Source: Streptomyces sp. AJS327 (GTDB taxonomy: Bacteria > Actinomycetota > Actinomycetes > Streptomycetales > Streptomycetaceae). Taken from it: DNA of 64,000 nt. Under the pieces are notes generated by a model. That model saw only the letters and a program-made list of their open reading frames with translations. It was not told the DNA's origin and searched no databases. A program made the position numbers and the translations under genes. This document shows positions 46,168 through 54,528 of this stretch, piece after piece. The DNA is taken from NCBI RefSeq assembly GCF_013450295.1, contig NZ_SKBR01000001.1:1872501-1936500 (forward strand). The letters run 5' to 3'. Position 1 is the first letter of the stretch. Each line of letters opens with the position of its first letter.

Positions 46168-48645
46168 GTGACCGTGTCCGTCGAGTGTGCTGGCCCCGGC
46201 CCCCGTCCAGACGAGCCGCCCGCGCCGGACGGGGTGCGCTCCTTCGACGACCTGGTCCACCGCCTCAGAGCCCTGCGCGCCTGGGCGGGGCTCTCGTTCC
46301 GGGAGCTGCACCGGCTGATCGTCGCCACCCGAAGGCGGCGCGGGGTGGCGGAACTCCCCTCCCTGGACGCGGTCTACCGCTGCTTCCGGCCTGGACGGGC
46401 GCGTATGGACGTGGAGTTGGTCTGCGACGCCGTGCGGGTCCTGCTGGGCCAGGCGTCGGGGGTGACCGCCTGGCGGCAGGCGTGCCTGGTGGCCGCGGGC
46501 AGCGCGAGCGAGGCGTCCATCGTCACCGTCGCCACCGAACTGCCCGGCGACGGTGGGTACTTCGTCGCCCGGGACGCGGAGCTGTCCCGGCTCACCGGAC
46601 TCGGCGCCGCCGTGGCGGACGCCGGGGCGCGGCCCGTCGTCGCCGTGGTGGAGGGCATGGCCGGGGTCGGGAAGACCCGCCTGGCGGTGCGGGCCGCGCA
46701 CCGGCTGGTGGCCGAGGCGGGCTGCGACTTCCCGGTCTGGGTGAACCTGCGCGGCTTCGACGCCGACCGGGCGCCCGCCGACCCCGCCGCCGTCCTCGAC
46801 GAACTCCTCCGGCTCCTGGGCGTGTCCGGCGGCCGGACCGCCGGGCTGAACCTGGCGCGCCGGGCCGCGAAGTGCCGCGAACTGCTGGCCGGACGGCGGC
46901 CGTTGGTAGTGCTGGACAACGCCGGCGGCGACGACCAGGTGCTGCCGCTGATCCTCGGCTGCTCCGGCGGGGCCGTCCTGGTGACCAGCCGGCAGCACCT
47001 GGCGTCCGTCCCGGCGGTGGAGCGGATCGAGCTGGGCGCCTTCGACCGCCGTGCCTCGGTCGCGCTGTTCCGCGAGGTCCTGGGCGACGAACGGGTGGAC
47101 GCCGAGGCCGAGTCGGTGGGCCGGATCGCCGAGGCCGTCGGCCGACTCCCGCTCGCCCTCGGACTGGTGGCGGCCCGGGCCCAGTCGGCGTCCGGCTGGT
47201 CCCTCGCCGACCACCTGGGCAGGCTGGAGGAGCGCCACGGCCACCTGCACCTCGACACCGGGATCGACCTCGCCTTCGCCGCCTCCTACGAGCAGTTGAC
47301 CGACGGGGCCCGGAGCATGCTCCACCTGCTCGGACTGCACCCGGGCTCCGCCTTCGACGTCTTCGCGGCGGCGGCCCTCGGCGGTGTCGGACTCCCGGAG
47401 GCCCGGGCCCAGTTGGCGGAGCTGGCCGCCGCCCACCTCGTCCAGGACGCCGGGCGGGACCGCTTCGAGTTCCACGACCTGGTGCGCATCTTCGCCGCGG
47501 CCAGGGCGACCGACAACTGCCCACGGACGCGGCGGGAAGAGGCCCTCACCCGGCTGTTCGACGCGTACCGGTACACCGCCATGGTGGCGATGGACGTGTT
47601 CGCGCCGCACGACATCCAGCGCCGGGTGCGCGTGCCCGAACCCGGTGTCGTCACACCGCGGTTCACGGACGAGCACGCCGCGCGCGACTGGCTGGAGCGG
47701 GAGCGCGCGAACCTCGTCTCCGTCGCGTTCACCGCGGTCGGGCACGGACTGCCGGGCCACGCCGTCGAGTTGGCGGACATCCTCTTCTACTTCCTGGTTC
47801 CGGCCGCGTACTACCAGGACGCGGAGCGCCTGTTCACGCTCGCCTGCCAGCACGCGGAGCCCGCCGCCCTGGGGGCGGCCCTCAGCGGGCTGGGGATCGC
47901 CACCTGGCGGCAGGGCCGCCACACCGAGGCGCTGGAGATCTTCGACCGGTCGGTCCGCGCGCACCGGGAGAACGGGGACCGCGGCGAGGAGGCCCGCGAC
48001 CTGTGCAACAGCGGCTCCATCCACTCCCTGTTGGGCCGGGACGAGGAGGCGCTCCGCCTCCAGCGGCGCGCCCTGGAGATCGACCGCTCGACCGGGAACC
48101 GCACCGGCGAACTGTTCTCCGTCGGCAACCTCGGCATCACCTGCCGCCGGATGCGCCGGTACGACGAGGCGATGGAGTACTTCGAGGAACTCCACCTGAT
48201 CTCCCGCGAGGTCGGCTACCGCCACGGCGAAGGGGTCGCGCTCAGCGGCGTCGGCGGGGTCCTGGCCGATCTGGGGCGCCACCGGGAGGCCGTGGAGCGG
48301 CACCGGAGCGCGCTGGAGATCGCCGACGAGATGGGCGCGCGCGGCCGGCAGCGCATCGGGTACAACGACCTCGCCGAATCCCTGTGCGCCCTGGGCCGGT
48401 TGGAGGAGGCCGCCGACGGCTACCGGACGGCGCTGGACATCGGCCCGGGCGCGGGCGACCCCTGCGAGGAGGCCCGCGCGCACGAGGGGCTGGCCCGGTG
48501 CGCGGCGGCGGCCGGGGAGTTGGCGGCGGTGCGGGAGCACCGGGCGCGTGCGGCCTCGCTGTGCGAACTGCTGGACCCCGCGCGGATCGGGCCCCAACTC
48601 CTGCCCCCGGCGGGCGAGGAGAAGGTCGGCGACCGGCAGCGCTGA
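46168..48645 (+). CDS. STAND regulator: HTH, NB-ARC ATPase, TPR
   Basis: 825 aa. The N-terminal 90 residues resemble an XRE-type HTH (FDDLVHRLRALRAWAGLSFR, ELHRLIVATRRRRGVAELPS, LDAVYRCFRPGRARMDVELV). The NB-ARC ATPase follows, with Walker A VVEGMAGVGKTRLAVRAAHR (about 163-182), Walker B RRPLVVLDNAGGDDQVLPLI, an ARC region VGRLPLALGLVAARAQSASG and LHLLGLHPGSAFDVFAAAAL. From about 560 there are six or so TPRs (ALSGLGIATWRQGRHTEALE, EIFDRSVRAHRENGDRGEEA, NLGITCRRMRRYDEAMEYFE). This is the AfsR-like signal-transduction ATPase layout without a SARP domain; it should activate transcription of unknown targets. GTG 46168 start. No effector domain typical of antiphage STANDs was seen. Confidence 0.88.
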   Translation: MTVSVECAGPGPRPDEPPAPDGVRSFDDLVHRLRALRAWAGLSFRELHRLIVATRRRRGVAELPSLDAVYRCFRPGRARMDVELVCDAVRVLLGQASGVTAWRQACLVAAGSASEASIVTVATELPGDGGYFVARDAELSRLTGLGAAVADAGARPVVAVVEGMAGVGKTRLAVRAAHRLVAEAGCDFPVWVNLRGFDADRAPADPAAVLDELLRLLGVSGGRTAGLNLARRAAKCRELLAGRRPLVVLDNAGGDDQVLPLILGCSGGAVLVTSRQHLASVPAVERIELGAFDRRASVALFREVLGDERVDAEAESVGRIAEAVGRLPLALGLVAARAQSASGWSLADHLGRLEERHGHLHLDTGIDLAFAASYEQLTDGARSMLHLLGLHPGSAFDVFAAAALGGVGLPEARAQLAELAAAHLVQDAGRDRFEFHDLVRIFAAARATDNCPRTRREEALTRLFDAYRYTAMVAMDVFAPHDIQRRVRVPEPGVVTPRFTDEHAARDWLERERANLVSVAFTAVGHGLPGHAVELADILFYFLVPAAYYQDAERLFTLACQHAEPAALGAALSGLGIATWRQGRHTEALEIFDRSVRAHRENGDRGEEARDLCNSGSIHSLLGRDEEALRLQRRALEIDRSTGNRTGELFSVGNLGITCRRMRRYDEAMEYFEELHLISREVGYRHGEGVALSGVGGVLADLGRHREAVERHRSALEIADEMGARGRQRIGYNDLAESLCALGRLEEAADGYRTALDIGPGAGDPCEEARAHEGLARCAAAAGELAAVREHRARAASLCELLDPARIGPQLLPPAGEEKVGDRQR

Positions 48646-48929
48646 GCGCGGTGTTCCACGCTGTCCCGGTCGTGGCGGGGTACGGGGGACCGCCGTCCGC
48701 TTTCGCCGAACGCCCCTCGGACACACGGGAGTTGGGCGGCGCGTCCGGAGTGCGGGGCGGTGCCGCGGAACCGCGCGCGGCGGGGTCCGGACCCGGGGGT
48801 GGCCCCCACCGGTCACCCGGCCGCCCCGGAGGGCGCGGAGGCGGTGGTCCGGACGGCGGCGCGGCGGTCCGGGGCTTCCCCGTCACGGGTGAACCCGAAG
48901 CCCCGGACCCGCTGGCGCCGTGCCGTGGA
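48646..48929. terminator. Convergent spacer with bidirectional terminator (48866-48909)
   Basis: GGTCCGGGGCTTC (48866-48878) pairs perfectly with GAAGCCCCGGACC (48897-48909); the 18 nt loop contains a further small CCCG/CGGG pairing. It lies between the converging STAND and secreted-protein genes. The rest of the 280 bp spacer holds nothing recognisable. Confidence 0.75.
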
Positions 48930-49373
48930 CTACGCCTTGAACTTCATCCGGTCGCAGGTGTTCTTCTTGACCTTGCCGTTGTCCTGGAGGCAGACCGTGA
49001 GGTACGCCGTCCGGCCGTCGCGGATCTTGATGTACTTCTGGTCCATGGAGCCCTCACCGGACGCCGTGATGACCGGCTTGTACTTCCACTCGCCGTTCTT
49101 CCGGTACTTCACCCGGGCCCAGGCGCTCTTGTAGTCCCCGTCCGTGTCCTCGACGGAGTACCGCTTGTCGCCGTAGTGCCAGCAGGCCTTGCCGCCGTTC
49201 TGCCTGCCGTCGTTGTTGGTGCTGACGCACTTCCGGTCGGCCGCCTGGGCCTCCGGAGCGTTGACGGCCGCCAGTCCGCTCAGGAGGATTCCCGCGCCCA
49301 GGACCGCGGCGACGCTCCTCCTGCCGCGCTGGACGCCGGTGGTCGCGGGCGGTGCCGCGGCGAACGTGACCAT
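48930..49373 (-). CDS. Small secreted cysteine-containing protein
   Basis: 147 aa, function unknown. The N-terminus has a basic start (TTGVQRGRRSVAAVLGAGIL), a hydrophobic core (LLSGLAAVNA) and a likely cleavage site AQA-A, so it is secreted. The mature part of about 100 residues is Lys/Tyr/Asp-rich with four cysteines (DRKCVSTNNDGRQNGGKACW and VCLQDNGKVKKNTCDRMKF), probably two disulfides in a beta-rich fold. ATG at 49371-49373 has AGGGAG 5 nt upstream. The Lys-rich composition (AAG codons) stands out in this Arg-rich genome. Lone gene, convergent with the STAND gene. Confidence 0.85.
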   Translation of the reverse strand: MVTFAAAPPATTGVQRGRRSVAAVLGAGILLSGLAAVNAPEAQAADRKCVSTNNDGRQNGGKACWHYGDKRYSVEDTDGDYKSAWARVKYRKNGEWKYKPVITASGEGSMDQKYIKIRDGRTAYLTVCLQDNGKVKKNTCDRMKFKA

Positions 49374-49879
49374 GGTGACTCCCTTGTGAGGTGGGATCCG
49401 GCCCCGGTTCCCGTGGGAGACGGGGCCGGCCGATGCGCGATCAGCATCACCGTCCGGGCACCGCCGCGGCGACGATCCCGGACGAAACCAAACACCCGAG
49501 GCCGCGTCGACCCTCCCGTCAGGAGACCGCCGCGACAACCGGCCCCGGCGCGACGCACCACGGCGGGACGGCCGCGTCGAGCCGCCCTCAGCCGCCGATC
49601 CGCCCGTGGCCAGAACGACCGCCGCACCGACCGCCCGGACGCGGGCGACCGGCACCGAGACAGCCACGCGCCACCGGACAGGGGCCGGACGCGGGGATGG
49701 TGACCGCGTGGGGCCACCGGCGTGCCCTGGACTCCGAAGCGCTCCCCACGGGAGCGTCATCGACCGCGCCTCGCGCCCACCCGCCCCGGACGGCGGCGCT
49801 GTCGACGCCCGGTCCCCGGCGTAGCCGGGTGCCCGCCGCCCGCCGGTGACCGTGGGGGACGGCGCGCGTCAGCCGGGGG
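49374..49879. other. Intergenic region upstream of secreted protein
   Basis: About 500 bp. It must hold the promoter of the leftward secreted-protein gene, but no clear -35/-10 pair is visible. Some open frames span it but are Arg/Pro/Ala low-complexity; no gene is called. Confidence 0.45.
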
Positions 49880-51256
49880 CTAGCGCGCGGTACCGCTGCC
49901 CGGCACCGCACCGGCTCCCGGCTCCGCCGGGCCGCGGGCGCCCGCGGCCCCGGAGGCCGCGTCCGCCCGCGGGGCGTCCCCGTCCACGGGGCGCTCCGCG
50001 GGTACGGGAACCGGCCGGAGTCCCAGGCCACGGCCCGGCCCTTGGCAGCCCTGCGCGGCGGCGATCCCCAGCGCGACGAGCAGCGTCACCGTGACGAAGA
50101 CGATCAGCCGCTGCCGCAGGAGCCGCCGGTTCGGGCCGGGCCGCCGGGCCCCGGAACGGGTCTGCTGGCGGCCCGCCCCCCGCCGTCCGGTGTTCGTCCG
50201 GGACGGGGCGGTCGCGCCCCCGCGTGAGCGGGCGCCGCCGTGCGGGGCGTTCCGGGCCGTACCCCGGGAGGAGCCCGCGCCGGTGCGCGAGGACGCCGTC
50301 CGCGAGGGCGAGGTACGGGGCGAGGAGGCGTGCGGGGAGCTCGGCACCGCCTCCCCGCTGCGCTCCGTGTGTTCCGGCTGCCGGGCACGCGCGGCGGACC
50401 GCGCCGCCTGCTGGCGGTCGGCGTCCGGCAGCCCGCGCGCCTCCCGGGCGGCGATCTCCTTCAGCCGCAGGGAGAGCTGCACCGTGCTGGGGCGTTCCTC
50501 CGGCGCCTTGGCGAGGCACGCCTGGACGAGCGGGGCCAGCGCCGCGTGCACGGCGTCCAGCTGCGGCTCCTCGTGCACCACGCGATAGAGCATCACCTCC
50601 GAACTGCCCTGCCCGAAGGGGGAGTCGGCGGTAGCCGCGTAGGCCAGCGTGGCGCCCAGCGCGAAGACGTCCGTGGCGGGGGTGACGGCGGCGCCCCGCA
50701 CCTGCTCGGGCGCGAGGAAACCGGGGGAGCCGACCGCCGTGCCCACGTGGGTGAGGGTGCTCGCACCGGTCGCCCAGGCGATGCCGAAGTCGATGATGCG
50801 CGGGCCCTTGGGCGACAGCAGGATGTTGGACGGCTTGAGGTCCCGGTGCACCACCCCCGCCTCGTGGACCGCGACCAGGCCCTCCGCGAGCGCGGCGCCG
50901 ATCGAGGCGGCCCGGGCGGCCGACAGCGGGCCGTGCTCGGTGACCTTGTCGTGCAGGGAGGGGCCCGGTACGTACTGCGTCGCGAACCACGGCCGGTCCG
51001 CGTCCAGATCGGCCGCGACCAGCCGGGCCGTGCAGCCGCCACGGATCCGGCGGGCGGCGGACACCTCCCGCGCGAAGCGCGAGCGGAACTCCTGGTCCTC
51101 CGCGAGGTCCGGGCGGATCACCTTGAGCGCCACCCGCTGGCCCCGGCGGTCCGAGCCCAGGTAGACCACGCCCATCCCCCCGGCCCCCAGCCGCCGGTGC
51201 AGCCGGAACGAGCCGACGACTCGCGGGTCCTCGCGCCGGAGCCGCATCATCGCCAT
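49880..51256 (-). CDS. Membrane-anchored Ser/Thr protein kinase (PknB-like)
   Basis: 458 aa. Hanks-type kinase domain in the first 275 residues: glycine loop LHRRLGAGGMGVVYLGSDRR, ATP Lys45 in VALKVIRPDLAED, catalytic loop VVHRDLKPSNILLSPKGPRI, DFG in IIDFGIAWATGAST, VGSPGFLAPEQVRGAAVTPA. A long Arg/Ser/Thr/Pro linker (about 290-390) leads to one membrane helix (LIVFVTVTLLVALGIAAA) and a short outside tail of 50 or so residues. There is no PASTA or other sensor domain. ATG at 51254-51256 (MAMMRLRREDP) has GAGGAA 6 nt upstream; the frame to 51319 is rejected. Confidence 0.92.
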   Translation of the reverse strand: MAMMRLRREDPRVVGSFRLHRRLGAGGMGVVYLGSDRRGQRVALKVIRPDLAEDQEFRSRFAREVSAARRIRGGCTARLVAADLDADRPWFATQYVPGPSLHDKVTEHGPLSAARAASIGAALAEGLVAVHEAGVVHRDLKPSNILLSPKGPRIIDFGIAWATGASTLTHVGTAVGSPGFLAPEQVRGAAVTPATDVFALGATLAYAATADSPFGQGSSEVMLYRVVHEEPQLDAVHAALAPLVQACLAKAPEERPSTVQLSLRLKEIAAREARGLPDADRQQAARSAARARQPEHTERSGEAVPSSPHASSPRTSPSRTASSRTGAGSSRGTARNAPHGGARSRGGATAPSRTNTGRRGAGRQQTRSGARRPGPNRRLLRQRLIVFVTVTLLVALGIAAAQGCQGPGRGLGLRPVPVPAERPVDGDAPRADAASGAAGARGPAEPGAGAVPGSGTAR

Positions 51257-52273
51257 GTCCGTTCCTCTGCCTCCGGTGCCCAGGACCCGCCCCGTCGCCC
51301 GGTCCCTTCTGACGAGCACAGCTTACGGACTGCCGTTGCCCGCCGACGAGAGGCCGCGCACGCCGCCACAGACGGATTGTCAGAATTCGGCGGAGCCCCC
51401 GCAGATGACGTGGCGACGGATCCGACGGGTTCCCCGTTTCCTCCCGGTGCTCCCTCCAGGAGATATCAACCTCCCGTGTACGGCCGGTTATTGACTGACC
51501 GTCCGGACATCCCTGTGCGGTGTGTCCCCACCGCCCGGGGAAGCGTCCGCCCCGCGCTCCGCCCCCGGCCGGACGGCGGTTCGTGGACCCGTCACCGCGC
51601 CCCGCGCGGAGCGCGCGACGTGAGCGAACTCACCCGTGCCCGGCGCTCTCGCGCCGCCCCGAACCGGTGCCCCTTACTCGGGTTGCCCCGGCCCGCCCAC
51701 GGGCCGTCCCGCCGGTCGCGGGGTGGGAGGGAGCGGGCGCTGGGCGGGGCGGGAGGGAACGTGGGGCGTTCGTCAGCGGGGCCGTGCCGTGGGGAACCGG
51801 CGGGGGAGCGCCGTCCCCGGGACGGCCTCCGGCACACCCGGCCCTCACCTACCCTCGGCCCCCGGAGCCGCGAACCGCGAGGGAGTTGGGGGCGACCGCC
51901 GGGAGCCGGAGGGAGGTGGCCGGCCAGTCGGGGTGGTGCCGGTCGGGTGGGCCGGGGCGCGCCTTCCGCCCGCCTCTCGCACACCGGACGACCGGGCGCG
52001 ATCCGTCCCCGCTCCGGGACGTGGGGCCGCCGGACGTGGTGCCGCGCGCCCACCCGTCAGAGGTGGGATAGGCCGTGGGGAGACACCTCAGGGCCTAGCT
52101 CCACCCAGAGTAGTAGCTGGGGCTACCCGGGGTCATCCTGCGGGAGGCCACCGAGCCGGTACGCGGGCATGAGGCCACCAACCCCCCACGCGCCTACTGT
52201 TGGATCAAGCGGCGGGCGCAGCACTCGTCCCCCGAGGTCAGACGTCCGCCGCCCACACGAGGGGAGCGTGACC
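51257..52273. other. 1 kb region without a recognisable gene
   Basis: The first 250 bp are comparatively AT-rich (GATTGTCAGAATTC near 51377, AGATATCAAC near 51461, TTATTGACTGACC near 51487) and look like promoter DNA, perhaps for the leftward kinase gene. From 51500 to 52070 the sequence is extremely G/C-rich; open frames here are Arg/Gly/Pro low-complexity in both strands. GTAGC-TGGG-GCTAC (52113-52126) is a short dyad. No RNA gene recognised. Confidence 0.45.
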
Positions 52274-52483
52274 ATGGCGCACACGGTGGGGCGCACGGCA
52301 CTTCGGGCGCAGGAGCGACTGGCGGCACTGGCCGCCGTCGGTGTCCGCCCGGGTGGCCGACGGCACCCGCTGGTCGCGGCGCTCATGGTGCTCCCGCTGG
52401 CCGCCGTGCTCGCCTTCGTCTTCGGAGGCGTGGGAGCGGTGGCCGAACAGGCGTCGTCCGTGGCCAGGACGCTGGGGCACTGA
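52274..52483 (+). CDS. Small single-pass membrane protein (69 aa)
   Basis: MAHTVGRTALRAQERLAALA, a basic spacer VGVRPGGRRHP, then one hydrophobic helix LVAALMVLPLAAVLAFVFGG and a short tail ASSVARTLGH. Small proteins of this form are common in Streptomyces with no known role. ATG 52274 follows GGGGAG (52261-52266); the much longer open frame upstream is antisense to the kinase and is not believed. A 13 bp terminator follows. Confidence 0.7.
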   Translation: MAHTVGRTALRAQERLAALAAVGVRPGGRRHPLVAALMVLPLAAVLAFVFGGVGAVAEQASSVARTLGH

Positions 52484-52569
52484 GTGCCCCGGGCTCGGTA
52501 GAGCGGACCGAGTCGGGGACATCTGGCCGAAACAGCCCCGTGGGGACGGGGGTGCGGCGGACGGCATGG

Positions 52570-52599
52570 AGCCCGGGCAGCTGGGGAGCTGCCCGGGCT
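52570..52599. terminator. Terminator after the small membrane protein gene
   Basis: AGCCCGGGCAGCT (52570-52582) pairs perfectly with AGCTGCCCGGGCT (52587-52599), loop GGGG. Confidence 0.8.
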
Positions 52600-52690
52600 T
52601 CGAACGTCTCCCGGGTCACGCGACACCGGCTCGACGGCGACATGGGCGGGCGAGGGTGGAACGGCCCCGGAACGCCTCAGAACGCACTGC

Positions 52691-52712
52691 GGCCCCGGCC
52701 GAAGCCGGGGCC
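52691..52712 (-). terminator. Terminator at the end of the tRNA cluster
   Basis: GGCCCCGGC (52691-52699) and GCCGGGGCC (52704-52712) form a 9 bp stem with a CGAA loop, 8 nt past the 3' end of the last minus-strand tRNA. Confidence 0.65.
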
Positions 52713-52719
52713 GAGGTGG

Positions 52720-52791
52720 TGGACGATACTGGGATTGAACCAGTGACCTCTTCCGTGTCAGGGAAGCGCTCTCCCGCTGAGCTAATCGTCC
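52720..52791 (-). tRNA. tRNA-Val (anticodon GAC), copy 1
   Basis: 72 nt cloverleaf on the minus strand: acceptor GGACGAT/ATCGTCC, D-arm TAGCTCAGCGGGAGAGC, anticodon stem CTTCC/GGAAG with loop CTGACAC, T-arm CTGGTTCAATCCCAG, discriminator A. CCA follows in the DNA. Last gene of a five-tRNA leftward cluster. Confidence 0.95.
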
Positions 52792-52824
52792 GGGCGGTGA
52801 GGAACACCGCTCGGTGAACACGCG

Positions 52825-52896
52825 TGCGCGGTACTGGGATTGAACCAGTGACCTCTTCCGTGTCAGGGAAGCGCTCTCCCGCTGAGCTAACCGCGC
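52825..52896 (-). tRNA. tRNA-Val (anticodon GAC), copy 2
   Basis: Same body as copy 1 but a different acceptor stem, GCGCGGT/ACCGCGC, so the acceptor pairs changed on both strands and pairing is kept. Discriminator A; CCA is not encoded. Confidence 0.95.
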
Positions 52897-52912
52897 GGGG
52901 CCCGAAGGCCGG

Positions 52913-52984
52913 TGGACGATACTGGGATTGAACCAGTGACCTCTTCCGTGTCAGGGAAGCGCTCTCCCGCTGAGCTAATCGTCC
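52913..52984 (-). tRNA. tRNA-Val (anticodon GAC), copy 3
   Basis: Body and acceptor stem identical to copy 1 (GGACGAT/ATCGTCC); flanks differ and CCA is not encoded. 16 nt separate it from copy 2, and 1 nt from tRNA-Cys. Confidence 0.95.
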
Positions 52985-52985
52985 G

Positions 52986-53056
52986 AGGTGGAGACGGGAT
53001 TTGAACCCGTGTAGACGGCTTTGCAGGCCGTTGCCTCGCCTCTCGGCCACTCCACC
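52986..53056 (-). tRNA. tRNA-Cys (anticodon GCA)
   Basis: 71 nt: acceptor GGTGGAG/CTCCACC, anticodon loop containing CTGCAAA (GCA), T-arm with GGTTCAAATCC, discriminator U as expected for the Cys identity element. Confidence 0.95.
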
Positions 53057-53083
53057 ATGGCGGGGATCCGGGAACCCCCTCCG

Positions 53084-53156
53084 AGCGGACGACGAGATTC
53101 GAACTCGCGACCCTCACCTTGGCAAGGTGATGCTCTACCAGCTGAGCTACGTCCGC
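53084..53156 (-). tRNA. tRNA-Gly (anticodon GCC)
   Basis: 73 nt: acceptor GCGGACG/CGTCCGC, anticodon stem ACCTT/AAGGT with GCC anticodon, T-loop GTTCGAATC, discriminator U. First gene of the leftward cluster Gly-Cys-Val-Val-Val. Confidence 0.95.
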
Positions 53157-53227
53157 ATGAGCCTGGCTCGGGCTGTGCTCGAAAGCCGCCCTCCGCTGAC
53201 CCGCCGCCGCGCTGGGCGACGGGTTGA

Positions 53228-53255
53228 ACTGTAGCGGATTCTGGGGCCAGCTCAA
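53228..53255 (-). promoter_or_regulatory. Promoter of the minus-strand tRNA cluster
   Basis: On the minus strand, TTGAGC, 16 nt, TACAGT. It lies 72 nt upstream of the tRNA-Gly 5' end, in a locally AT-richer patch. Confidence 0.6.
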
Positions 53256-53656
53256 ATTCGTTTGCGTAACGTGGCTGTTCAGCGGCGCCTGGACCCCGGC
53301 CCCGCCCCTTCGGGGACCCTCGCCGGGTTCGGCGGGGCCCTCGTCACCGCCCCTGGAGCCTCCCGCGACCCGGCCGCGCCGGACCCCTCCGGCTGGTGTG
53401 GGGTGGTGGCGGCCCCGTCGAGAGCCCGCCGCCGGGAGCACCGGGATCACCCGGGTCTCGGCCTGGCACGGGAGGGCACACGGGAGGGGGAGGAGCGGAG
53501 CTGAAGGCGGTCCGGCCGCTCGGGGTAGCGTCGGGGGAGACGGGACGAGCGGGCGCTCCGGGGAGACCGGCGAACACGACGGGGCACCCGGCCGGGGTGA
53601 GGCCCACCGGCCGCCGAAGGCGGCGACCGGGGTACGGACAGCACGTGGAGGCTGAA
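53256..53656. other. Intergenic region between tRNA cluster and pabC-like gene
   Basis: About 400 bp. It holds GC-rich hairpin-forming sequence near 53295-53345 and a possible -10 (TAGCGT, 53525-53530) for the rightward gene. No further coding or RNA gene seen. Confidence 0.45.
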
Positions 53657-54481
53657 GTGAAGATCTGGGTCGACGGCGGTCTGCGGGACGCGGGCAGCGC
53701 CAACATCTCCGTACTCGACCACGGCCTGACCGTCGGGGACGGCGTGTTCGAGTCACTGAAGACGGTCAACGGCGTCCCCTTCGCCCTGACCCGGCACCTG
53801 GACCGGCTCGTCAGCTCGGCGCGCGGCCTGGGTCTGCCAGACCCCGACACCGACGAGGTGCGCCGGGCGTGCGCCGCCGTCGCGGAGGCCAACCCCACGC
53901 CGCTCGGACGGCTCCGGATCACCTACACCGGCGGCATCTCCCCGCTCGGCTCGGACCGGGGCGAGGCCGGGCCCACCCTGGTCGTGGCGCTCGGCGAGGT
54001 CTCCCGTCGGGCGGACACCACCTCGGTGATCACCGTGCCGTGGACCCGCAACGAGCGCGGCGCGCTGACCGGCCTGAAGACCACCTCGTACGCCGAGAAC
54101 GTGGTCGCGCTCGCCCGGGCCCGCCAGCGGGGCGCCGGTGAGGCGCTGTTCGCCAACACCAGGGGACGGCTCTGCGAGGGGACCGGATCGAACGTCTTCG
54201 TGGTCCTCCGCGGCGAGCTGCACACCCCGCCGGTGGAGTCGGGCTGCCTCGCGGGCATCACCCGCGCCCTGGCCGTGGAGTGGACGGGGGCCCGGGAGAC
54301 GGACCTCCCGCTGGAGGTGCTCGACGAGGCCGAGGAGGTCTTCCTGACCTCCACCCTCCGGGATATCCAGCCCGTCCAGCGGATCGACGGGCGGCTGCTG
54401 CCGGAGGCTCCGGGCCCGGTCACGGCCAAGGCGATGCGGCAGTTCGAGGAGCGGGCCGCGGCCGACCCCGACCCCCGCTGA
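53657..54481 (+). CDS. Class IV PLP aminotransferase, probable aminodeoxychorismate lyase
   Basis: 274 aa fold-type IV PLP enzyme. Opening KIWVDGGLRDAGSANISVLD then HGLTVGDGVFESLKTVNGVP; RHLDRLVSSARGLGLP; the PLP lysine lies in ALTGLKTTSYAENVVALARA; LFANTRGRLCEGTGSNVFVV; LEVLDEAEEVFLTSTLRDIQ. Length and motifs fit both PabC (p-aminobenzoate for folate) and branched-chain or D-amino-acid aminotransferases; the LKTTSYAENV motif is most like actinobacterial PabC calls. GTG 53657 has GGAGG 5 nt upstream. Confidence 0.85.
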   Translation: MKIWVDGGLRDAGSANISVLDHGLTVGDGVFESLKTVNGVPFALTRHLDRLVSSARGLGLPDPDTDEVRRACAAVAEANPTPLGRLRITYTGGISPLGSDRGEAGPTLVVALGEVSRRADTTSVITVPWTRNERGALTGLKTTSYAENVVALARARQRGAGEALFANTRGRLCEGTGSNVFVVLRGELHTPPVESGCLAGITRALAVEWTGARETDLPLEVLDEAEEVFLTSTLRDIQPVQRIDGRLLPEAPGPVTAKAMRQFEERAAADPDPR

Positions 54482-54528
54482 CCGGAAACCGGATGCCCCG
54501 ACCCGGTCCTCGGGGGTAGAACGTCCCG

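Noticed and set aside
45799..49703. Very long open frames on both strands over the STAND gene
   Set aside because: Out-of-frame shadows; only 46168-48645 shows HTH, NB-ARC and TPR motifs.
46168..51256. STAND ATPase, secreted protein and kinase as an antiphage system
   Set aside because: No effector domain, separate transcription units on opposite strands and no defence-gene neighbours.
50240..52273. Upstream extension of the small membrane protein frame
   Set aside because: Antisense to the kinase gene and Arg/Pro low-complexity.
52691..53260. tRNA cluster as an integration site of a mobile element
   Set aside because: No integrase, excisionase or direct repeat of a tRNA 3' end was found on either side.
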